From Lotus japonicus (taxonomy: Eukaryota; Streptophyta; Magnoliopsida; Fabales; Fabaceae), in assembly GCF_012489685.1 (NCBI RefSeq), contig NC_080046.1, positions 59,262,195 through 59,326,194 on the forward strand: a DNA stretch of 64,000 nucleotides, given 5' to 3'. Below the pieces are notes generated by a model. The model did no database searches, was not told where the DNA came from, and saw nothing but the letters and a program-made list of their open reading frames with translations. Position 1 is the stretch's first letter; each line of letters begins with the position of its first letter. The position numbers and the translations under genes are program-made. Shown here piece by piece: positions 12,484 to 22,925 of this stretch.

Positions 12484-15400
12484 ATGGAAACCGGTGATGG
12501 CGGAAAACGAACTCAGCCACCGCCGGAGGAGGTTACTCTGCAACCTGAATGGCGGCGCCGGAGCGGAAAACCGGAGAACATCGTTCTCCAACCCGAATGG
12601 AGACGGCCGAGGCCAAGTCCTGAACCGCGGCAACAAGAGCAACAACCAGAACCAGAATGGAGGCGCTCAACTCCAACCCCAACCACCACTGTTTGGGAAC
12701 CTGAATGGAGGCGATCAAGAAGGTCGAGTTCCAACCAGAAACCGTTAGGGTCAAGTTCCGGTGGCGGCGTTGAAAGAGTCAGAGACCTCAACGACTCGTG
12801 GCGTCGTGCTCCTGCTTCTGCTTCTGCTCCAGGTATGTTCAGACAGTTCAGTATTCAAACACATGCATTTTTGTTTTACTTGGCATATATGAACACTAGG
12901 ATTCTAGAATAGAATAAGACAATGTTGAAAGTGTGGAAGATTTTCAATTATTGAATACAATGTAACATGTTTGTTTAATTATAGAATGAAACAAAATAGA
13001 ACTATGTCTTGTTTGATTGTTAGATTTTCCTTGCAGATTATGTAGTTCCCAAACTGGAAAGACTACAAATATCGAAAGAATTACCCGTGTCGTCTTGTTC
13101 CCTTGAAAGAAAGGATAAGGCTACACCTATTAAAAGACCTGATAGTGGCGGGACGTTAGCGGTTTTAACGACCAGGCTTCGGGTGAATCATTTCCCTGTT
13201 AAGTTCGATCCGGAGGGTGTAATATTGCATTATAATGTTGCGGTCCGACCGAAGTTTTCGTCGAAGGTTGGTAAGCCTCAGAAGTTGTCCAAGTCTGATC
13301 TGTCGATGGTTAGAGAGAAATTGTTCTCTGATGATCCCGAGAGGCTGCCATTGGATATGACTGCTTATGACGGTGCGAACACGATATTTAGTGCGGTACA
13401 TTTACCGGAAGAGACGTTTACCGTGGAGATCACTGAAGGAGAGGATGAGAAGACTGTTTCGTATAGTGTTAGCATATCACTTGTTAACAAGCTCAGGCTT
13501 CGCAAGTTAATGGACTATCTTTGTGCGCACACCATCTCAATTCCTAGGGATATTTTACATGGGATGGATGTTGTGGTGAGAGAAAATCCAGCAAGGCGCA
13601 CAATTTCTGTGGGACGACATTTCTATCCTTCAAATCCTCCTTTGGTAATGAAGGATCTTCACCATGGAAATATTGCTGTAGGGGGGTTTCAGCATAGTTT
13701 AAAGCCTACATCTCAGGGTCTGTCCTTATGTGTAGACTACTCTGTTTTGGCTTTCCGAAAACAGATGTCAGTCTTGGATTTCTTGCACGAGTGCATTGAT
13801 AATTTTAAATTGGTTGAATTTTATCACTTCAGGAAATATGTTGAGGAGGCACTTATTGGATTAAAAGTTAATGTGACCCACCGCAAATCCAAACAGAAAT
13901 ATGTTATAGCAGGATTAACTCCTAAAGTTACAAGGTATGTCACTTTCCCCATTGACGATACCAAGGGCTGGAATCTCTCTAAGGATGTTAGTCTTCTTAG
14001 CTTTTTTAAAGACAAATATGGCAAGGACATTGTATACAAAGATATTCCTTGCTTGGATTTAGGGAAAGGCAATAAAAAGAACTATGTACCCATGGAATTT
14101 TGTGTTTTAGTTGATGGTCAAAGATGTACCAGAGAGCATTTGGGTGGTGTTGCTGCAAACACATTGAAAGCAATGTCATTGGCTCACCCAAATGAGAGGG
14201 AGAGTGCAATACAAAAGATGGTGCAGTCAAGTGATGGACCTTGCGGGTAAGGGTCATATTTAATTGTATTATTTGTAGATGTGTATGCCTCTTTCGAACT
14301 TGTATTATTACTTTCATCTCATGGGTTCTTAGTTACGGTTGCATACTTGCATGAAATGACAATCGTGACTTTTTATTTAAAGGTCAAAATTGCATGTTTC
14401 ATTCACCCTTCATTTTTTGCCCATGTGTGGATTAGGGCATACGATTTAGAAAGGTGAAAACGATTCCCTGAACTTAATACCAGGTGAACTGTGCAAGTCA
14501 CTGGAACAAGTCTGGTCCACATACTCTGGCAGTGGAAGTTGGTGGATTCTTTGGATCATCTAAATGAGAGATTAATCAGAAGAAATTTAATAATAGGAAA
14601 GAAAAACTTAGTTGCTACCAGGAAAGAACTACAATTTGCTCTTCACAGAAACCTTCAAAGTTCAAATGTATTATGACTAGGAAAACAAATGGACTCAGGT
14701 TTCCTCGGAAGACCAGGAGGAATATTATATTTAATTGTGTTCCTAGCGAATTATCAAATCGACTACTAGATTTGTTGGTGAACAATAAGAATTGCCCTGC
14801 TACAGTCCTATGAAACTCCTAATGAAGTTTGACTTGTGCTCTGAAATTTTATTTTTTAGTGAGGATGGCTAATTTTCCAATCATGAAATCGGTAAACATA
14901 ATGAGTGATGACTCTGCGTAGTATTAATTGCTATAGCTTGGCATATAAGTATAAACACACATGTTTTGTTTTCATTGCTTCATAAGGGATGGATTTTCAA
15001 CTTTACAATCCTTTATCTTTCTTATGTGAGTGCTGGAAGTGATTAGATGGAATATATATTTGTCAACATAAGAATTGGTTTTTTCAGTTAATGTCTGTGG
15101 ACATATTTGTGATTCTGTAATGGGTCTTCTATCTTGATTTTCTAATTTGTTCGAAACATATCTTACTAACTTACAATGTCTTCTTTGGCAGTGGTGATCT
15201 TATTCAAAATTTCGGAATGAGTGTCAACACAACTATGACAACCATTGTAGGCCGTGTAATTTGTCCCCCTGAATTGAAGTTAGGTGATCCAAATGGAAAA
15301 AATATCAAGATAACAGTGGACATGGAGAAGTGTCACTGGAACCTTGCTGGAAGATCAATGGTGGAAGGCAAAGCAATTGAGCGTTGGGGCATTCTTGACT

Positions 15401-16626
15401 TCACCAGTTATGGGCCTTATAAATACAAATTAAGAGCAAAGGAATTCATTCAAAAGCTTATTGGTAAATACAAAAAATTGGGTATAAACATGCAGGAGCC
15501 TATTTGGTATGAAGAATCTTCAACGACGATACTTGCAAGTTATGACTTGCTATCTGAGTTACTTGCAAAAATAAACAACATTTGTAAATATAACCAAGGT
15601 CGCCTACAATTTCTTCTTTGTGTAATGGCTAAAAAAAGTTCGGGATATAAGTACCTCAAGTGGATTTCTGAGACCAAAATTGGTATAGTGACACAATGCT
15701 GCTTGTCCAGTAGTGCTAATGAAGGCGAGGATAAATTTTATACTAATTTGGCTCTCAAGATCAATGCCAAGCTTGGAGGCAGTAATGTGGAGCTCAGTAA
15801 TAGGCTCCCTTACTTTGAGGGTGAAGGTCATGTTATGTTTGTGGGGGCTGATGTCAATCATCCCGGTTCTCGGGACACGAGGAGTCCATCAATTGCTGCT
15901 GTGGTTGCAACTGTTAATTGGCCTGCTGCAAATCGCTATGCGGCACGTGTTTGTCCTCAGTACAATCGATGTGAGAAAATATTGAACTTTGGGGAGGTTT
16001 GCCTTGAACTTGTTACATGTTATTGTAGAATAAATGGAGTCAGGCCAGAAAGAATTGTTGTTTTCCGCGACGGGGTGAGTGAATACCAGTTTGACATGGT
16101 TCTTAATGAAGAGCTGCTGGATTTGAAGAAAGCATTCCAAAGATTAAATTACTTCCCTACAATCACTCTTATTGTAGCACAGAAACGACATCACACTCGA
16201 TTTTTTCCAGAGGGTTGGAGGGATGGGTCTTCTAGCGGTAATATTTTGCCGGGAACAATTGTGGACACCAAAGTTACACACCCTTTTGAGTTTGACTTTT
16301 ATCTTTGTAGTTACTATGGTAGCCTAGGTACAAGTAAGCCTACTCATTACCATGTCTTATGGGATGAGCACAAGTTCAAATCTGATGAATTGCAGAAGCT
16401 CATATATGAGATGTGCTTCACCTTTGCAAGATGTACTAAACCTGTATCATTAGTTCCTCCTGTGTACTATGCTGATCTTGCTGCTTATAGAGGACGGCTA
16501 TACCATGAAGCCAGGGTTGGGATGCAATCCCAGAAGTCAGCAGCATCTTCATCTTCCAAAGATTCATTTGAACAGGGATTGTACAGGTTGCATGCTGACC
16601 TCGAAAACATCATGTTCTTCATCTGA
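12484..16626 (+). CDS. AGO2: Argonaute, AGO2 clade
   Basis: Three exons (12484-12832, 13037-14246, 15192-16626) join in frame to 997 residues; introns are 204 and 945 bp. Three exons and this length fit plant AGO2. Residues 1-115 are low-complexity, with four PEWRR repeats instead of the RG-rich tract common in this clade. N and linker domains follow at about 140-350, PAZ at about 355-475 (FRKYVEEALIGLKV), then MID and PIWI. Catalytic positions: Asp740 in GADVNHPG, Asp813 in VVFRDGVSE and His905 in PTHYHVLWDEHKF, so slicing looks possible. The C-terminus is LENIMFFI, as in AGO2/3. It should load 21-22-nt small RNAs, typically with 5' A, in antiviral and antibacterial silencing. The ATG chosen opens the frame and overlaps an upstream TGA. 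No stop or frameshift was found. Confidence 0.94.
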
Positions 16627-16851
16627 TGGACCTATCATCCACTCTTCTAGAAGTTGGGGAAATGCATACAACTTCTCTTATGTATAGACAATGTTTGCTT
16701 CCTGGGGTGTTTAATATGGATATGAACTATAAGTACTACTTGTATCATTCTTATAAGGCTCAACTTAGATTATGTTTTTAAGAAAATATTTAAGGAGGTT
16801 AACTAATATTTTTATTTTCAAAAAATGCATACAATCTTCTATATTTACTCT

Positions 16852-17292
16852 GTGCTTAAAAGCACTTTTAGTCCCCCACTTATATCTTTTGTGCAATTTT
16901 GGTCCTAAAACTTAAAAAATTGCATTTTTTATCTCACACGTTTAACTCAATTAGCACTTTTAGTTTTCTGTCCAATTCCGTCAAGAATTTAACATAATCT
17001 GGGTAAAATAATTAATTAAAATATTAAAATCCATAACATTCATATTCATAGAGTTCTTCATCTTCTTCTAAAATCTTCAAAAGTGCTAGCAAAGGTAAAT
17101 GTGTGGGTCTAAGAGTGCAATTTTCAAAGTTTTATGACCAAAACTGCACAAAGGATTTTTTTTATAAGTCAAATGAGTTATATTGAAATAAAGTACGAGG
17201 GGTACTTCAACTCAATACAAAGAGAAAATGAGGGGGAAAAAAAACAAAAAGAACTAAAAGAATAAAGTGGGGGACCAAACGTGCTTTCAAAC
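16852..17292. mobile_element. Non-autonomous Mutator-like element with 9-bp TSD
   Basis: The nonamer ATTTACTCT flanks both sides (16843-16851 and 17293-17301). The ends are imperfect inverted repeats centred on AGCACTTTTAGTCCCCCACTT and its complement near 17260-17292. A 9-bp duplication with TIRs is the Mutator superfamily hallmark. The 441-bp interior has no coding capacity. Confidence 0.75.
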
Positions 17293-17359
17293 ATTTACTC
17301 TTGAGCAGTGTTATAGAAAATTAATTACTAATGATTATCAAAATTTTAAGAGAAAAAGG

Positions 17360-17521
17360 ATGATGCACCGACAGTGTAAAGTTTTTTTTACACCGTTAAC
17401 CAATCAGATTTCAAGAATGTGTCACGTCAATTAATGAAATTAAATAAAAAAGAGATATTTTCTCACATCCTTGAAATCTGATTGGTTGATGATGTAAAAA
17501 AATTTTACACCGTTAGTACAT
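17360..17521. mobile_element. MITE with subterminal inverted repeats
   Basis: AACCAATCAGATTTCAAG on the left is matched in reverse complement by CTTGAAATCTGATTGGTT on the right. Both sides also carry TTTACACCGTTA-type outer sequence. The element is about 160 bp with a short AT-rich loop. The exact ends and target duplication could not be fixed. Confidence 0.65.
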
Positions 17522-18611
17522 AGAAATTAAACTCAAATTTTAATAATTGCATGATAAATATACTTAGAAGAAAATATTTAACCGTAGATCTTATATAAAG
17601 AAAATATTTCTAAAAGTAAAAAGTCTTATCGTAGTTTTTTTCAAGTAAAAAAGACTTATTAGAGACAGAAAGTTTTTGTTTCTAAACAAAGATTGTCTGT
17701 AGCCCGTATTAGTGAATGCATGTGAATCTCACAATCTCGCATTTTCTGTGTGGTGAATTGGATCATGTTTTGTATATTTTTGGGTGTATATGTGTGGGTT
17801 CATTCAGTGTACACAAAAATTTCCTTGTGTAAGGTTACACAAGTCTCATTTTTACCTGTTATTGTAGGTTACTTGTAGGTCATATATTTTTAATTTAAAA
17901 ATTTATATGTGTACTTTATCCTCTCTCCACCACCTTCCTCTCCTCAACCTCCACGACACCTGCCGCCACCATCAGATCTTCTCCTCCCTCCCCCACAAAT
18001 CTCCACCCCTTCCTTCTCTTTCCATTCTTCCCAACAACACTACCACCACCGTTCTAATTTCATCATGAGTTTCAAAAAAAAATTCTAATTTCATCATCCA
18101 TTCCTTCGTTCCTCTGTTTCCTGACGTGTGACTCCTTCAAAATTACAACATTTCCACATCTTTCATAATATTATATTCAAGAAAACCCAAAACAAAATAG
18201 CTTCTTCTTGATTTGAAGGTCTGTGAGAAGGCATTTACACTAGCCGGCGAGAAACAAACACAAAGCAGTTTCAGAAGCCCTTCTCCTTCTCAATGAAAAA
18301 AACCCTTGTTCAGTGAAAACCCAGAAATTGAAATCCCAATTTTCCCAAATCTGCTACCTCTTTTCCCAAATAGAACAAAACATTGTTTCTCTCTGTCACC
18401 TTCATTGTTCACTTTCTCCTCACTCCCTACAAGTTGAATTGGAACCCAAACCCAGCTCTGTGAACCCAGAACGTCGTTTTCATATCTCCGTGGAGAATTC
18501 TGTTTTCTGTTTTCGACGGTGGTATTCTTTTTTTCTTTACTTTTATGTGTTCATTCTGTCATCTCACTAGTAGTTCAATGTTTCCCAGGATGTTCCTTTG
18601 CTGAGGAACTA

Positions 18612-20977
18612 ATGATATCGAACATATATTGCTATGGGAGGAATCTTGTCACTCCAATATCCTCTTTGCCTCCTGTGCAACTTCCAACACAAAAGTATAA
18701 CACTATTTTGAGCTGAGCGTTTAACTGTATCACTGTGTTGTGTACTATTGATCATGTTTATATATATATACAGTTAGTTAGGATTTTAAATAAAAATGAT
18801 GGCATTGCGGGTGCTATTTATGTTTTTAAGTAGAATCTTATGCTTCATGTGTATCTTCCAGAATGTTACTTGATACATTAGGTGTTGACTGCCTTTTATG
18901 TTTGGATGTAGGGAAGTACATTTATGGTATGTTTTGCCTCATGAGGTAAAGAGCAAAAACCTATTGGACCGGTATTTTGAAATTCTATCACCTTGTGAGA
19001 AAGAAAATGTACTTCGTATGGATGGGGAACAGCTACAGAAAAGTGCACTCCTGACTCGTGCATTGGTTCGCACTACAATAGCAAGATGTAAGTTTTACTG
19101 TTAACACTATTAGATTAGTTCTCTCATAGTTGTCATATTTGGACCTTGACATGGAAAGAACTCTATCTGCCATGGTTTATTTGTAATCCGTATATTGTTA
19201 CTGTTGTGCATCATTTAGTTTTGGTCTTTCTATATCATGACAGTGGTCATATATCTAAACAATTTTGTTTATTGCTAGATTGTCAGATTGATCCAAAATT
19301 GTTGAAGTTTAGGAAGAACAATTATGGCAAGCCAGAGGTTTGTTTTTGTTTTGTTAATTTATTACCTCTAACTTTTATACGATTGCACTTCATTCTTACT
19401 TAATTGAATTAAATTGTTCATTAAGTTTCTTGTGAACGCTCAAAATATGTTGTTGCACATTGAACAGGTGGACTTGCAATATGCTGATGATTGGAGCCTA
19501 CCACCACTGCATTTTAATATCTCTCACACGTCATCTTTGATAGCTTGTGGAGTAACTATGGGTTCACCTGTACGTACTTAGTATTCTGTTAAACTCATGT
19601 TATTTATTTATTTTATTTGCAGATGGGTCACTATATTTACCTTCTAGTGTTATTACTTTTTCTTTCTTCTTATTATCATTTTTCTTGCTGAACACCATTA
19701 TCTTTGAACTGATTTAACTTGCTATTGATATTGTAGATTGGAATTGACGTGGAAGAGAAGCAAAGAAGATTAAAGAATGATATTTTAGCCATCTCACGAT
19801 GATACTTTTCTCCCCATGAAATTGAAATGCTTGCTCACATTGCAGACCCTGAGCTTCAGCGTCAGGAGTTTATCAAATTATGGACTCTGAAGGTTAGTAA
19901 GTTTATTAAATGTTTCTATTGCTGTTTGCTTTCACTTTTACTACTTGGTTAAGAGTCAGGTGAGAAACAATGTCACTATTGGAACTATTATCGCGAGAGT
20001 ATTTAAGTATTTCTTTTCATTGAGCTAAATGGTTAAGATGTAATTTTCAAATTACTTTTCTAAGGTGTCTAGATGCTTTGTTCCTTTTTGGCTCCAAGAA
20101 AAGTAATCTCTATTCTCTCCTAGCAGTTACTTAAAAGGCTAAAACACCCTTTTAAATCTTGATTTATTTACGATTTCCTTATTCTTGTGCAAATTATTCA
20201 AGTGAGCAGTTAAATATGATAATGTAGTGAGTGAGCATAGGTTGAAAACCCAAATCTTTTGATGTTCTGCAGCTGTCACTTACAATGAAATTTTCCCATT
20301 TATAGGAGGCATATGTAAAAGCACTAGGGAAGGGCTTCTCAGCTTCACCTTTTAAGACTTTTACTGTTCGATTAAGAGACCATATAAAAGGAGGCATCCA
20401 TTTGCTGCCTCATGCGATTTCTAAGGTATGCCTCAATATTGGCTAATATTCAGGCAGGAATTGCAGTATAGTGTTAGGAATCCTTGCTTCAGTAGTAGAC
20501 TAGTAGCACATTAAATGTTGGCATGTGAATTATTGGTTTCCTTTGTCTTTAGCATTCCACTTTTCTAACAGGCACCTGAAATTACTGTTGAGCCTTCTGA
20601 TGATAACATGAAGAATCTTTCAAGCAATTGGCAGTTCGTGCTTCTGGACCTGGCTAGTTCTCATTATGCTGCCGTTTGCGTAGAACAGGACATTATCAGT
20701 GCAGGTAGCGAAACTTATATTTTTCTTTATAAGGAGTATATCGCATCACTGCTTGTGGCCCCATGTTAAACTATTTTCTGACGTGCTTAGATGCATCCAC
20801 ATTTCTAGTTGTGCTCATTTGTGGTTGAACTAGTGTTATGGGTTTGCTAGTTGCTGAGCCTCATGTTTGTGATGTGCAGGCCAAGGGAGCATTCCAATAA
20901 GTGTTACCCTGCGAAAAACAATCCCATTTGTTGAAGATGAGTCTATTTCTGGAAATGATAGAGCATTGGTGGCTTGA
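18612..20977 (+). pseudogene. 4'-phosphopantetheinyl transferase (Sfp/AASDHPPT type) with a premature TGA
   Basis: Eight exons with good splice sites (18612-18694, 18912-19087, 19279-19337, 19468-19569, 19737-19892, 20306-20425, 20572-20704, 20880-20977) sum to 309 codons in frame. The enzyme family moves phosphopantetheine from CoA onto a serine of carrier proteins. Recognisable parts are EVHLWYVLP at the N-terminus, HFNISHTSSLIACGV, the first metal-binding motif IGIDVEE and the second, WTLKEAYVKALGKGF. Codon 162 (19800-19802) is TGA between Arg and Tyr, where an Arg codon (AGA) is the likely original; it falls between the two active-site motifs, so the product would lose the KEAYVK helix. 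No other lesion was found. It may be a young pseudogene, a null allele or a base-call error. The exon 1 start is the first ATG that splices in frame. Confidence 0.85.
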
Positions 20978-22229
20978 GCAAACTGTTAGTGTGTTGATTA
21001 GTGATTCTTTAATAAAATCGAAGTTTTGCTCACAGCTTTACTTTCAGCATTTTAAAACCAGTGGTGCTAATTTATTCAATAATTTAGTCATCTTGCTTAT
21101 AGTAAGATCTTTGAAAAATTACTCTTCTGCATTGCGTTATTTTTAGACTCCCAAATGTATAGTATTGTGATATTCATATAATTTTCTTCCTACCTTTGAT
21201 ATTTTGCCTTTTAAATTATTTACTATTCCATTCTCAGTTTTTTGAATTTAAAATTGATACTGATGTAAAATCTTGTGTCCTAATGGATTTTTTGGTGATC
21301 TGTGTCCTAATGGCTTTGATTCTCTTTTCAGTTTTATGAATTTGAAACTAATTTCAGAAATAATTTTTAGGTGAAAATGACTTGTGACTTGAAAGAAAAA
21401 TAGAAATAAAAACAGAAAACGTATTTGAGATTTTTTGGGATTTCAATTTTGAAAAATAATAAAAATGTTAATACAAAACGAGAAATCTCAAATATGGCCT
21501 AAGGAGTACTTACCAATTACCATAGATTGGTGTATAATATTTTGGCCATGAAATTAAAATGTTTGTAGTACTCTACCGTGAAATTTCCCCAGACAGTTTG
21601 TTTTAATTTTTCATAGAATTTCTTGATCTCTAACCAAAAGAAACTGGTGATTCTTTTGATCCCTTACCTTCCTATATCCACCTCGGGTAGAATAAAAATA
21701 AGGGGACATAAAAGAAACAATTAGGTAGTGACTACAGACTGAAGAATAAAAACCTTGACAGAACTGTCAAAAGCAAACTTCTTATTACTATTAGAAACGT
21801 TTGCTTGTGTTGTGCCATAATAGTGCTGATTGCTAGAAGTCTGAAGTCTCATCTATAAACTGGAAAATTTTCTATGAACTTTTGTATTTTCAACCTATTG
21901 GACCAGTTAATTTGTTGGCAGGGTGGAGCAAAATTGGAGGTTGGGCAAGGGATAGGAGGAATTTTTGGAGTGAATGGAATAAAGGTTGGCCACCCTCTCT
22001 TTTGGAGGATACTATTTAAAAGAATGGTGTGTGACCACAAAAGAGCTTCTAAATACTCGAGTGAATTCTCTTTCCCAGAATTTCAACACAAAATTGCACA
22101 AAACTGAAACCTAAACTTTTCAAGTATCCTAACCAATTCTTTGCAGACTCAGCATTGATTGTGCTATATACCAGGCAAACGACTTTTTCTTTATCTCTTT
22201 ACCCTCCACCAAATAATGCCAACCCTGTG
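20978..22229. other. Intergenic: PPTase 3' UTR and spacer
   Basis: Open frames at 20901-21146 and 21874-22107 show no domain I recognise. The tract at about 21915-22010 is Trp-rich when read in one frame (AGWSKIGGWARD), but there is no supporting context. I see no gene. Confidence 0.5.
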
Positions 22230-22753
22230 GGACGCGTTTAACATGGACCAGTTTTTTCTGGTCCATGGTTGCACCACTCTCCTTTTGACCTTCTATTGCA
22301 GGTTTTCCGGTTTAAAAAAAAAATAAAAATACATATTTATTAATCACAACAATTAATTTGTGATAATTTTGATTAAGTTAATTAAAACCTAGTTCCTCAT
22401 AATCTCTTCTCTCTCCTCTCTCCTCTTCATCTTCTACCTCCCAAACATGCTAAATCGGTGGACAGAACAGCAAAATGGTTTGATGAAATTCTTAAAAAAA
22501 CAATGTTCTCTTCTCAATTTCATCTCCACCATCATCAGGCACTACATCATTCATAAGCATCATACCATCATCATCATATGATGGCAGCAACAACAACACA
22601 AGAAGAAGTGGAAAACAAGCAGGTGATATTTCACAGATTCACTCCTCAATCTCAACCCCAACACCCATCCACTTGCAACCTTCATCAACTATCTCCAACA
22701 ACTCATCTTTTTTTCAGATCTTTTAAAAAAACCTGTTATTAGGGGTCAAAAGG

Positions 22754-22920
22754 TCTATATCCACCAGCGAGCCAAATTCCAGCACCAATTTTTCAAAACA
22801 TTCTTTCTTCCAAAGGTGAATGGGCACACCAATACAATGCACCCAAGCCACTCTAGCAACAGGGACCTGAAGAGGAGTCCAGGGTTGAACAGGTCAGGAA
22901 TCCAAGGGGAAATCCAAGGT
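22754..22920 (-). pseudogene. Inverted fragment of LINE ORF1 (DUF4283 region)
   Basis: Read on the minus strand, this piece gives PVARVAWVHCIGVPIHLW followed by KKECFEKLVLEFGSLVDI, the C-terminal half of the DUF4283 domain found in plant L1 ORF1 proteins upstream of the zinc knuckle. It lies immediately before sense-oriented ORF2. ORF1 should precede ORF2 in the same direction, so this segment was inverted and the sequence between it and ORF2 was lost. One in-frame stop is visible just upstream in the fragment's own reading direction. Confidence 0.85.
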
Positions 22921-22925
22921 AATCA

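Larger units (their letters stand above)
16627..18611. other. Intergenic: AGO2 3' UTR, two DNA elements, promoter and leader of the PPTase locus
   Basis: Contains a MULE-like element and a MITE (listed separately), then a pyrimidine- and CCACC-rich tract at about 17920-18070 that may be promoter or 5' leader of the next locus. The open frame at 18313-18570 has no recognisable domain and probably lies in that leader. Confidence 0.55.

Noticed and set aside
12494..12748. Alternative frame over AGO2 exon 1 with NxNGG repeats
   Set aside because: It is the frame-shifted shadow of the PEWRR repeats and does not join to the AGO exons.
18313..18716. Two frames upstream of the PPTase as a separate gene
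   Set aside because: The second overlaps PPTase exon 1 in the same frame; the first has no domain and probably lies in the leader.
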